Made by a program: the position numbers and the translations under genes. Below, piece by piece: positions 54,316-64,000 of a DNA stretch of 64,000 nucleotides; positions within the stretch are counted from its first letter, which is position 1, and the number at the start of each line of letters is the position of its first letter. This DNA is from Megalobrama amblycephala (taxonomy: Eukaryota > Chordata > Actinopteri > Cypriniformes > Xenocyprididae): the NCBI RefSeq assembly GCF_018812025.1, contig NC_063061.1, forward strand, positions 33,434,640 to 33,498,639. The letters are read 5' to 3'. The notes under the pieces were generated by a model, which was given only the letters and a program-made list of their open reading frames with translations, was not told the origin of the DNA and made no database searches.

Positions 54316-54472
54316 ACAGTAGTGAAGTTTATTTCAATGCAGAGAGACTGGACATTCACTCATCGGGTGACTTATTCTTCTTTTCAATTTTATTAATTCA
54401 TTCACAGTGATATATAACAATTCCAGTGTTGCTATCAGTCATATTATTGGGGTTATGGGGAGGTTATGTGCA

Positions 54473-54655
54473 GGTCCAATCCTGCTCCTAGAGGGCCACT
54501 GTCCTGCAGTTTAGCTCCAATTACACACCTGAACCAGCTAATTAAGGTACAAGGCATATTAGAAGCTTCCAGGCAGGTGTGTTGATGCAAGCTGGAGCTA
54601 AACTCTGCAGGACAGTGACCATCCTGGACCGAGTTTGGACACTCCTGGGTTATTG
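54473..54655. mobile_element. Short inverted-repeat MITE in the first intron of GPCR gene 4
   Basis: CAATCCTGCTCCTAGAGGGCC...CTGTCCTGCAGTTTAGCTCCA is mirrored by TGGAGCTAAACTCTGCAGGACAG...GTTTGGACACTCC. This is a common small hAT-type repeat of fish, inserted within the intron. Confidence 0.75.
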
Positions 54656-54819
54656 AATAAAAAGGAGCTGAGTGCTTTTTTTTCTTTTTTTCTTTTTTTT
54701 TAAACCTTTACTGGCATTCTTGATTTCATTTTTTTCCCTCTCTCTTTAGATTTCAGTTGCAGAATTATTTATACCTGTATTATTTGAGTTTGTGGACTGA
54801 GAAGACGGACCAGGAGAAA

Positions 54820-55683
54820 ATGAATAACTCTGCAGTGAACTTCACCACGCCTGAAACATTCACCAACTTCACATCATCTTCACTTCATGAAGGGGAAATA
54901 CTAGAATGTTTTACATCAGGCTTCAATTTCATGTTTGGTTTTCTTATACACTCTTATGTTTTGTGGCTCACCGTCAAAGGGACAGAAAGCAGCGTTGCAT
55001 CAGAGTTCCTCAACCTCAATCTCTCTGTTTGTGAGATCATGTTCTCTTTAAATTGTTTATTAAGCATAGTGGTAAATACCATAAGATTTAAAGGATTCAC
55101 AACATTGCCATCATTTTTACAAGGACTTGCGTTCACTGGTCGTCCTCTGTTTCAGTGTCTGATCTGTGTTGAGCGTTACCTGGCTGTGGTTCATCCTGTA
55201 ACCTTTCTGAAGTACAAACCTCTCAGATATAGAGTGATCTGCTGCACTGCGGCCTGGATAATTATTCTTGGCTCCTGTTTGTTCTGCATGTTTTCTTCAA
55301 TCTCAAATATGTTTTACATATATTCATGGTTTTTCTCAATTCAGTTGCTACTTTTAATCTCCATTCAGTTGTTTTGCCTTTTGGTCATCCTCAAATCTCT
55401 GAAGCAGTCAGGACCAGGAGAGAGAGGGAGAGAGAGAGGTGTGGAAAACCACATGAAGAGAAGAGTGTTTATTATCATTCTAATAACTACTGTGAGCATG
55501 GTCATAATGCTTGTTCCATATACTATTACTGGGCTTGTCACTGCTGTGAAACAATATTATGCAGCTCTTTGGTTTTTTAGTTTTATGTGTTTTATGTTGG
55601 CCGGTTTTGTACAACCTGTTCTTTACCTGCAGCGGACCGGGAAGCTATCCTGCCTTAAAGCTAAATCTGTGACAATTTGTTGA
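54820..55683 (+). CDS. Class A GPCR-like receptor 4
   Basis: 287 residues from the ATG at 54820 (MNNSAVNFTTPETFTNFT); the longer reading from a TTG upstream is not needed. The acceptor is at 54749. Seven hydrophobic segments are visible. TM3 ends CVERYLAVVHPVTFLKYKPLRYRVIC. ICL3 is GPGERGRERGVENHMKRR. TM6 has VIMLVPYTIT and TM7 ends GFVQPVLYLQRTGKL, with Gln replacing the His found in all other copies. The C-terminus has Cys (SCLKAKSVTIC) that could be palmitoylated. Its last 56 bases and 3' flank are repeated at 60385. Confidence 0.88.
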   Translation: MNNSAVNFTTPETFTNFTSSSLHEGEILECFTSGFNFMFGFLIHSYVLWLTVKGTESSVASEFLNLNLSVCEIMFSLNCLLSIVVNTIRFKGFTTLPSFLQGLAFTGRPLFQCLICVERYLAVVHPVTFLKYKPLRYRVICCTAAWIIILGSCLFCMFSSISNMFYIYSWFFSIQLLLLISIQLFCLLVILKSLKQSGPGERGRERGVENHMKRRVFIIILITTVSMVIMLVPYTITGLVTAVKQYYAALWFFSFMCFMLAGFVQPVLYLQRTGKLSCLKAKSVTIC

Positions 55684-56132
55684 GGTACTTTTCTCAGTTC
55701 TAAGAAAAAGTGCTTGTGATCTGTTTAACTCAGTCTTACCATCTTTGTCATTTTAATAATTACTTCTGGCTCTGCATTTTCACATTCAAAATGAATATTA
55801 TAGTATGTTTTTAGCACATTTCCTTGTTTTTTACTTCTGCACTTTTACTGGGATAACGGAGTACATATACTGTAAGCCTATATTGAGTATAATTAATAGA
55901 CTGTAGGAAATGCATTAGAAAGGGTGGATGATTTGGTTGAACAATTTCATGATGTTTCAGTTTATTGAATTTGACTTTTTTTTTTTATTAATTTATTGTG
56001 ATATGAACTATGAAATTATTGAATGACTAAATATTTCCAGTCCAGTTGGTAAACAAAATCATTTACTGTTTTGAAGCCATGCATCTAAACTCCACTGAGG
56101 ACATCTGCTGGTTATATATAGCCTTATAAATG

Positions 56133-56200
<68 letters not shown>

Positions 56201-56913
56201 CATTTTCTAAAAATCAACTAAATGTGCAAAGTTCCATTTATAATATAAGTAAATACAATCAAAGATAAAATATCTGCAACTTGCCTTCAGTGGAATCACT
56301 TACAGGTGCCAGGAAGCACTTCTAGATAACCCTCCCACATCAATTTACCATATTTCCTCAATTTATTATACTAGCCAAATTAGTTCACGTAACAGAGCAT
56401 TTGAAGCACTATTATCATTACTACAGTTGTGAAATCATTTATTTAAAGCAGCACAACCTGAGAGACTGGAGTTTACTCTTCAGGTGACAAATTACTTTTT
56501 TTATGCGTATTCTTTTATTGTGATGAGTAAATGTTGTGGTTGTTATCCTGAGTAGTCTAAATTACCGGAATTGTATCATTTTTAAGTCAATTATAATTGG
56601 AATGAAATTATTTTCTGTAGAATTACACATAAGGGTTTTTCACACTGCACTTACACACTGTAAACCCTAACGCTCAAAATACTTAATTCGTTTGAGTAGG
56701 ACAAACTTAGATTAAACAAATTAGTTCAGAATTAAATTAACTGTTATGAGTATTTAAAACTTTCTTTTACTTTTGAGTTCACAGCACTGACATATTTCAA
56801 GTAAACTAAACTGTTTTGCCCATGCTTTGCCCATGGCACTCGAAAGGAAAAGTAAATGCTAAAATCAAGTGTTATATAATGTTTTTTGTCCAAGATTAAT
56901 GGTAAGGGAGATT
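55628..56913 (+). repeat. Direct repeat copy A (1.29 kb) of GPCR-locus DNA
   Basis: It runs from the last 56 bases of GPCR gene 4 through its 3' flank, a (TA)n tract (56137-56199) and an orphan first-exon copy ending at 56483 (GTTTACTCTTCAG, then GTGACA), to a sharp end at GGGAGATT. It matches 60385-61656 with few substitutions and small indels. Confidence 0.9.
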
Positions 56914-57239
56914 GCGGTAACTCAAACCATTTGAGGAAACTAATTTCTTCAAACCATTTAAGCGTTAAAACTAATATGTATAAGTACTCTAAACTCATAT
57001 GCATTGAGTTAAATTCACTTAAATTTTAGAGTTGGTTTAGTCAATCATAATAGTAAAGTCAACTTAAAGATTTTAAGTTTATTCCACTCATTCAGTTTGA
57101 ATTCAGGTAACAAATCTAACTAAGTCTTAACAACTATATCATTACTTAAATGGTTTGAGGAAACCGATTGAGGTAAATGGTTTAAGTTAATCTAACTCAA
57201 AGTAATAAAGTTACATAAGACTAAGCAAAACTTAACATT

Positions 57240-60180
57240 GGCACAAAATGATGACAGAACAAGAGGGTATTCTTAAGTATTTATTGAACAACAACAGTTA
57301 CTTCACAAAATGTTCAAGCATAAAACAAAATAATTGGGCTGTCATGTCAAAAATATAACTTTAAAACAATCTTAGATTTTTTTCCCCCCCTCCAATAAGA
57401 CCGCACAAACAAGGAAATATGTTTGTTTAAAAATTTCAATTTTAAAATTGTAAAAGTTTGTAAAATTAAAATAATAATATAAAATAACTATGTTCTAACA
57501 CCACCAGAAACAGAGTAGATCATTTTTATGTAAGAAAGGTAATTCAACAGCACTTTCTGTACGAACTAAGTGTACTCCAAAGGCAGTGCACTGACTTGGC
57601 AGACATCACCTCATCTTCAAAGACAATCAAAATATCCAGTGGGTTAAAGGTAAAAAGTTCCCTCTTCCTCCTCAACAGCAATGATGGTGAGTGTTGCCTT
57701 CTGCACCTGGTCAAGCTCCTTTTTCTAAACGCATTGGAAAAAAAAATATTGTGTTAGTGTATGTCACCACATATAAAAACAACCCTTGACAAAGCAGACA
57801 CCATATTTAAATTTTCATAAATGAAAATAACATTGTGAAGGTTTTGGAGTACTGTTTACTCAATAGGGTGTGCTTATTTAAAACCCTGTAGTACTTTAAT
57901 TTTCACAACATGTCTTCAAGAGTTGTTTGAATGTTCATTTTTATTAATAAAAATTTTATTTGGCATCAACGTAAAGTTATTAATTTATTACACTAACTAA
58001 AGAAAAGTGGTGCTTAAAGGGTTAGTTCACCCAAAAATTAAAATTCTGTCATTTATTACTCACCCTCATGCGTTTCCACACCCGTAAAACCTTCTTTCAT
58101 CTTCAGAACATAAATTAAGGTATTTTTCATCAAATCTGATGGCTCCGTGAGGCCTGCATCGGCAGCAAGATATTGAACACTTTCAGATGTCTAAAAAGCT
58201 ACTAAAACATATTTAAAACAGTTCATGACTACAGTGGTTCAACCTTAATATTATAAAGCGACGAGAATACTTTTTGTAAGCCAAAAAACAAAAGAACTTT
58301 ATTCAACAATATCTATTGATGGAAAACACTGCTTAATGAAGCTTTACGAATCTTGTTTCGTATCAGTGGTTTGGAGTGGCTATCAAACTGCCAAAGTCAC
58401 ATGAACCATTGACATTTCAAAACACTTGATGTAACAAAGCCTCGTTTACTGAAATCAGTGACTTCGGTGCTCTGAACCATTGATTCGAAACAAAAGATTC
58501 ATAAAACTTTGAAGTTTCATGAAGCAGTGTTTTGAAATCGGTCATCACTAGATATTGTTGAGAAGTCGTTATTTTGTTTTTTTTGGTGCACAAAGTATTC
58601 TACTCACTTTATAATATTAAGGTTGAACCACTGTAATCACATTAACTGTTTAAATGTTTTTAGTAGCTTTCTGGGCATTAAAAGTGTTCAATATCTTGCT
58701 GGCGATGCAGGCCTCACTAACATCTGATTTCATCAAAAACATCTTAATTTGTGTTCTGAAGATGAACGAAGGTCTTACGACATGAGGGTGAGAAATTAAT
58801 GATAGAATTTAAATTTTTGGGTGAACTAACCCTTTAAAAGGATAGTTCAGCTTCAAGAGGAACATAAAAACACAGTTACTCACACCATGCATTTATGCTC
58901 ATGTCAGCAAAAAGCTTAAAATGTTGCTAAGTAAATATAATGTTGTTTTGACCTACCTTGTGTCTTAAAAACATCGGTAGACTCTTCTTTACAGATAGTA
59001 AGACCCACCAGATCGTAGTTCGAATGACATCAAAGCCAAAAAATGCAGCCCTTGAAAACAAAACACAAAATTAGGTTAGTTTAACTCACAATTAAACAAC
59101 ATTTATGGGCAGTTTATTTTTATGATTCATGATAAGACAATTTTCAATCACTGCAACCTAGGATTAGCAATTAATTGACACCTTTATACAAACCCAAGTC
59201 AACTTCAGGATAAGTGCCAGTGGAAAATAACACAAAAGATAATTTTTCTTTCCATATTAATAAAGTCAGCTATAACCAGAACTTAAGACGTAACCAGTAT
59301 TCTTCTGAAGCAATACAACATGATAAGACAGACTGAAATTTAAGTTGTTATTCACTCTGCCAATACAGAAAATGGTGACAATACATTATCAAACATCATT
59401 GGTCCTTGGAGGTCATGATGCCATTCATGTGGTGTGTAAGAACCAATATAGCTTGATGTTAGTTGAGGTTTGTATTATTTTTTTTGTGTGTGCTGTGTAT
59501 ACATTGATCAATATGTTTAGATTTAAATTTCATTATAATAAGTTGCAAAAACATATATTGTATTGCTTCAGTATACTTACCATTTGTGCTGCAATAAATT
59601 TATGGTCATCATTACATACATTTGCAAAAATAGCAATTTACCCAAAAATTTAAATTGAAGAAAGATGTATTTAACATGTTCATAACGTGACAATTTGCAT
59701 TTCGTACCATACTAAAGCCCATAGATTTGTTCAATGTGAATTCTACTTACTCATATTATTGTAGCCATGTTGATATCACACCACCTTTCAACGTCTTTGC
59801 TCTGAAAAGATTAATTTCAAAAGCATGACAACAAATTGTTATTATGAGTTTCAAATTAGAAAACGTGAAGAGCAAATAACAGTCTTAAATGTTAACGAAC
59901 GTTAGCAGAACAGCCATAAACGATCCTCGAGCCTCTGTTCACCGGGGCTTCGGCTGCTTTAGTAAACTGAATTAGCATTACAAGGATATACTACATGAAA
60001 CTTACGAAGCGGATCATAAATAAATATTAACAATAAGTTTAAAGGTTGTAATATAGGGAATGGGTGGGTTTACATTACCTGTTGCTGTAGATTCTGTGGC
60101 GCGCGAGAGATGTTGAATAAGATCTGCCAACCGTCTCAAAACATAAAAGTCGCGTTATCTGAGTCCGACTGTGAGAAAGC
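57240..60180 (-). ncRNA. Possible minus-strand four-exon transcript (coding potential doubtful)
   Basis: Splice-like signals line up on the minus strand: exon 1 about 60180-60079 (donor GTAATG), exon 2 59801-59751 (acceptor TTTTCAG, donor GTAAGT), exon 3 59050-58957 (acceptor TTTTCAAG, donor GTAGGT), exon 4 57724 to about 57262 (acceptor GCGTTTAG), with AATAAA at 57285-57280. One frame is open across exon 3 into exon 4 (AAFFGFDVIRTTIWWVLL, then KKELDQVQKATLTIIAVEEE) but it has no good start, a stop lies just upstream in exon 2, and it ends soon after. Exon 4 continues with fragments resembling a decayed multicopy fish protein tail. A long noncoding RNA or pseudogene is more likely than a protein gene. 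Confidence 0.4.
58014..58837. mobile_element. Non-autonomous DNA transposon (TTAAAGGGTTAGTTCACCC ends)
   Basis: It begins TTAAAGGGTTAGTTCACCCA and ends TGGGTGAACTAACCCTTTAA, perfect inverted ends. Inner words ACTCACCCTCATG and CATGAGGGTGAGA are also inverted. It is a widespread cyprinid repeat and lies in the third intron of the putative minus-strand transcript. Confidence 0.88.
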
Positions 60181-60384
60181 ACAAAAAAGATTTCTTAATT
60201 TACCACAGACAACCTGTGGGGTATAAAACACAGCATATCACCTGCCGTCGATAACTTGGATAGTGTGTTAGCTAGCGGCCTGGCGCCTCAACTGTTTGCT
60301 AGCAAACGTTAAACAAATTAGTATTACTGAGTTGGTTATCTTCGGCTAAATAGGTACGAGAATAAAACCGAAAACGTTCAAAAG

Positions 60385-60438
60385 TGCACCGGACTGGGAA
60401 GCTATCCTGCCTTAAAGCTAAATCTGTGACAATTTGTT
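60385..60438 (+). pseudogene. 3' fragment of a GPCR gene of the cluster
   Basis: The last 17 codons and stop of a receptor (HRTGKLSCLKAK, then SVTIC) are present without any upstream receptor sequence. The fragment keeps the His of LHRTGKL that gene 4 has lost, so it preserves the older state or comes from a closely related lost gene. It marks the left edge of repeat copy B. Confidence 0.85.
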
Positions 60439-60891
60439 GAGGTACTTTTCTCAGTTCTAAGAAAAAGTGCTTGTGATCTGTTTAACTCAATCTCACCATC
60501 TTTGTCATTTTAATAATTACTTCTGGCTCTACATTTTCACATTCAAAATTAATATTATAGTATGTTTTTAGCACATTTCCTTGTTTTTTACTTCTGCACT
60601 TTTACTGGGATAAAGGAGTACTGTAAGCCTATATTGAGTATAATTAATAGACTGTAGGAAATGCATTAGAAAGGGTGGATGATTTGGTTGAACATTTTCA
60701 TGATGTTTCAGTTTATTGAATTTGAATTTTTTTTTTTTATTAATTTATTGTGATATGGTGATGTGAACTATGAAATTATTGAATGACTAAATATTTCCAG
60801 TCCAGTTGGTAAACAAAATCATTTACTGTTTTGAAGCCATGCATCTAAACTCCACTGAGGACATCTGCTGGTTATATATAGCCTTATAAAT

Positions 60892-60974
<83 letters not shown>

Positions 60975-61656
60975 CTAAAAATCAACTAAATGTGCAAAGT
61001 TCCATTTATAATATAAGTAAATACTATCAAAGATAAAATATCTGCAACTTGCCTTCAGTGGAATCACTTACAGGTGCCAGGAAGCACTCCTAGATAACCC
61101 TCCCACATCAATTTACCATATTTTCTTAGTTCACGTAACAGAGCATTTGAAGCACTATTATCATTACTACAGTCGTGAAATCATTTGTTTAAAGCAGCAC
61201 AACCTGAGAGACTGGAGTTTACTCTTCAGGTGACAAATTACTTTTTTTATGCGTATTCTTTTATTGTGATGAGTAAATGTTGTGGTTGTTATCCTGAGTA
61301 GTCTAAATTACCGGAATTGTATCATTTTTAAGTCAATTATAATTGGAATGAAATTATTTTCTGTAGAATTACACATAAGGGCTTTTCACACTGCACTTAC
61401 ACACTGTAAACCCTAACACTCAAAATACTTAATTCGTTTGAGTAGGACAAACTTAAATTAAACAAATTAGTTAAGTTAAATTAACTGTTATGAGTATTTC
61501 AAACTTTTTTTACTTTTGATCTCACAGCACTGACATATTTCAAGTAAACTAAACTGTTTTGCCCATGCTTTGCCCATGGCACTCGAAAGGAAAAGTAAAT
61601 GCTAAAATCAAGTGTTATATAATGTTTTTTGTGCAAGATTAATGGTAAGGGAGATT
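60385..61656 (+). repeat. Direct repeat copy B (1.27 kb) of GPCR-locus DNA
   Basis: The counterpart of 55628-56913, with (TA)n at 60896-60964. It contains the first-exon-like block used by GPCR gene 5 (ending at 61229). After 61656 the two copies diverge abruptly. Confidence 0.9.
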
Positions 61657-62880
61657 TAGTGATTAATGTTTTGTTATGCTAATTTAGAAGAGTTGGTCAT
61701 GGTGACAAGTGCACTGTAAAACTGAACAGTGAAATTAATTAAATTAAATTAGTTTGTTTCACTCAAATAATAATAAAAAGTTCATTGTGCTTAACAGAAA
61801 AAAAAAGTTGTGTGAACTCAAAATTTCATTGTAGCAAGGTGAACTTAATATGATTGAGTTGAGTTGCAGCAGATTTCTAATTCCCAGCATGCTTTGCTTC
61901 AGACTGTATAAATGTTGAAATTAAGTGTTATTTTGTGTGTTTTTGCATAAGATTAACATAGGGAGACATAAGTTAGTGTTTAATGTTGTGTTATGTTGGG
62001 ATTGACAGGGGGTTCTGTTATGTTAGTTTTGTAGGGTTACCATTCTGGTGAAGAGTAGACCGTGTGGTTAGGTTGAGGATGGGCTGCAAAACTTTTAAGA
62101 CCACATATGCTCTATGTTGTTTGATTACATACATGCAAGTATATATTGACAGTCTCTTTGATAGTTATAATAGCATGTGTTTTTTGCTAACTAACATTTA
62201 ACCAAGATCTGAATGTGATGTTTATGTAAATTAATTATATGTACTTGAGTGGGGCGAGGCTGAGAACTGTGGGAGCGAAGGAATGCCAGAGATGTGATTG
62301 TTAATGAGAGACACCTGTGCACCACACTGGCCTTGCTCCACTTCCATGGCTCTCGGCCCCGCCCCACTTGTCACAAAAAAAATTAAGTTCTACTAACTTA
62401 AAAAAAATAAGTTAGTTAACTTAAATGTTGCGAGGTATTTCCTCAAATGTTTTGAGTATTCTGAACTTATTGAGTATAAGTACAGTGCATAAGCCCGCTG
62501 GTCATCATTGTTCTAAACCAAACTTTTAGGAACATTTCACACTTGTATTTTAGCGTGGTTTTAACCAGAATTATGAAACACTGCTCCAGAAAAGTGTTAG
62601 CACTGCTTTTGCTGTGTTTTAGCCAGGATTAATGGTCAACCCCAGGTAAATTATGAGCAGTATGAAATGTGCATCAAGATAACCAATGATTCTGTTTACC
62701 AAGGGTTTAGAATGACTGAGGGTTAGCTATTTCAAGCCCTAATTGTGGTTCATTAAAGTGACACATGTTACTGTGTATTTGCTTTATCTTCACATATTCT
62801 CATATCAGCTGATTAAAATTTTTATTGACATCCAAGTGGTCTTCTAACCCTATACGGTATTTTTACACTTTTCTCTTTAG
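61657..62880 (+). other. First intron of GPCR gene 5
   Basis: AT-rich DNA with AGTT/AACTTAA-type repeat words (TTAAATTAGTTTGTTTCACTC, TAAGTTAGTTAACTTAAATG). No gene. It ends in a good acceptor (ACACTTTTCTCTTTAG) at 62880. Confidence 0.55.
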
Positions 62881-62924
62881 GCTAGATCATATTTGCAACA
62901 TATTTTCTCTGAGCTGAGATAGAC

Positions 62925-63782
62925 ATGGACTCTGTTGTGAACTTGACCACACCTGAAGCTTCCACAAACATCACAGCATCTGCCTCTGCATTTCATCGAA
63001 TACACATGTTAGAGATTTGTCTGCTGAGCAGCCATTTCATGTTTGGTCTTCCTACACACTCCTACATCATATGGCTCATCATCACAGGAACAGGAAGTGG
63101 AGTCGCATCAGAGTTCTTCATCCTCAATCTCTCTGCTTCTGAGATCTTGTTCTCTCTGGATTCTTTATTCAGTATATTGGGAATAACCATACAATTTCGA
63201 TTCTTCATAACATTGTCAGTTTTTCTCCAAGGACTCGGCATATCGGGCCACCCTCTGTTTCAGTGTCTGATCTGTGTTGAGCGTTACCTGGCAGTGGTTT
63301 ATCCTGTAACCTTTCTGAAGTTCAAACCTCTCAGATACAGAGTGATCTGCTGCTCCGTGGCCTGGATAATCACTCTCGGATCCTGTTTATTCTGCTTATT
63401 ATGCAATAATAATGCCTATAGATGGTTTCTCTCAATTCAATTACTCTTAGTTTTCTTTATTGAGTTGTTCTGCTGTGTGGCTGTTCTCAGAGCTCTGAAG
63501 CAGTCAGGACCAGGAGAGAGAAGGAGAGAGAGAGAGAAAGAAAACCACATAAAGAGAAGAGCGTTTTATCTTATACTAGCTACTACTATGAATATGGTTA
63601 TCATGTATTTGCCATACTCTATTGTTGCATTCATCGCTGTTCTGACGCAACAGAATATTCCTGCTCTCTGGTATATTAGTTTCATTTGTTTTACGCTGGC
63701 TGGTTATGTTCAGCCTGTTTTTTATCTGCATCGGACTGGGAAACTTGTGTCCTGCCTCAGTTCTCCAAAAAACAGCAACTGA
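62925..63782 (+). CDS. Class A GPCR-like receptor 5
   Basis: 285 residues from the ATG at 62925 (MDSVVNLTTPEASTNIT, three N-glycosylation sequons nearby). The presumed noncoding exon ends at 61229 (GTTTACTCTTCAG, then GTGACA); unlike genes 1-4 no TATA box precedes it (TTTAAAG instead) and its intron is much longer (1.65 kb). TM3 ends CVERYLAVVYPVTFLKF. ICL3 is GPGERRREREKENHIKRR. TM6 has VIMYLPYSIV and TM7 ends GYVQPVFYLHRTGKL. The C-terminus is short (SCLSSPKNSN). The poly(A) signal AATAAA is at 63946-63951. Confidence 0.88.
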   Translation: MDSVVNLTTPEASTNITASASAFHRIHMLEICLLSSHFMFGLPTHSYIIWLIITGTGSGVASEFFILNLSASEILFSLDSLFSILGITIQFRFFITLSVFLQGLGISGHPLFQCLICVERYLAVVYPVTFLKFKPLRYRVICCSVAWIITLGSCLFCLLCNNNAYRWFLSIQLLLVFFIELFCCVAVLRALKQSGPGERRREREKENHIKRRAFYLILATTMNMVIMYLPYSIVAFIAVLTQQNIPALWYISFICFTLAGYVQPVFYLHRTGKLVSCLSSPKNSN

Positions 63783-64000
63783 CTAATCATTATTTCCATT
63801 TAGCAATTTATGATGCAAGTTTGGCCCCCAGGCTGTTCTGTTTATTTAAAGAAGTACACCACCTTAATGCAGATTTACTTATTTTATGTCTGTCTATCTC
63901 ATATGGGTTAAAGCAAATGACTGTAATTTTGTTTAGGATTTTTAAAATAAAACAACATTATTATATATTATATCATCCTTTTTAAGGCATTAGAAATTAT
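63783..64000 (+). other. 3' UTR of GPCR gene 5 and window end
   Basis: AT-rich 3' untranslated sequence with AATAAA at 63946-63951; nothing else recognised. Confidence 0.6.

Noticed and set aside
54757..54819. Extended GPCR 4 start from TTG at 54757
   Set aside because: Non-ATG start and no equivalent in paralogues; the ATG at 54820 gives the conserved MNNSAVNFT start.
59345..59653. 102-codon plus-strand frame
   Set aside because: AT-rich chance frame in an intron of the minus-strand candidate; no homologous pattern in the other repeat material.

Overview
This window looks like nuclear DNA of a teleost fish, most probably a cypriniform (carp/zebrafish relatives). The evidence is a spliced LY6-type gene end, a lineage-expanded cluster of class A GPCR genes, a 5S rRNA-derived SINE, cyprinid-style hAT and Tc1 repeats, and overall AT-rich, microsatellite-rich, intron-bearing sequence. 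No prokaryotic genes, rRNA operon, tRNA gene or CRISPR array is present.

Layout. 0-0.4 kb: last two exons of a GPI-anchored LY6/uPAR-domain protein. 0.8-2.6 kb: a hAT element with a perfect 8-bp target duplication. 4.3-13.2 kb: a nearly complete Ty3/gypsy LTR retrotransposon on the minus strand (two LTRs, tRNA-Thr primer site, gag, protease-RT-RNase H, integrase), with one frameshift in an 8-nt homopolymer and a MYND zinc finger at the start of its pro-pol frame. 13.2-13.8 kb: a 5S-derived SINE. 15.1-16.1 kb: a second hAT with a perfect target duplication. 19.7-21.1 kb: a decayed Tc1-like transposon. 23.4-28.5 kb: a decayed L1/Tx1-type LINE on the minus strand.

28.5-42.2 kb: a Maverick/Polinton-type virus-like element. 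Its plus-strand arm holds a possible spliced small gene, a coiled-coil gene, protein-primed family B DNA polymerase, packaging ATPase and two small conserved proteins. Its minus-strand arm holds adenain-like protease, major capsid, a basic virion-type protein, penton-like minor capsid, chromodomain integrase and two unrecognised genes. The arms converge on a bidirectional poly(A) region near 36.25 kb. It is a fossil: frame breaks (several at A/T homopolymers), loss of an Asp in polymerase motif C, deletion of the integrase catalytic core, and a solo LTR inside the integrase gene. Terminal inverted repeats were not found, so its ends are approximate.

42.2-64 kb: a tandem array of five intact intronless-coding GPCR genes plus one 3' fragment, all on the plus strand. 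Four share a compact promoter (TTTGCATA about 65-79 bp before a TATA box) and a short noncoding first exon spliced to the coding exon. The array is interrupted by nested DNA transposons and by a 3.5-kb segment, carrying a possible minus-strand multi-exon transcript, that lies between two 1.27-kb direct repeats of GPCR-locus DNA.
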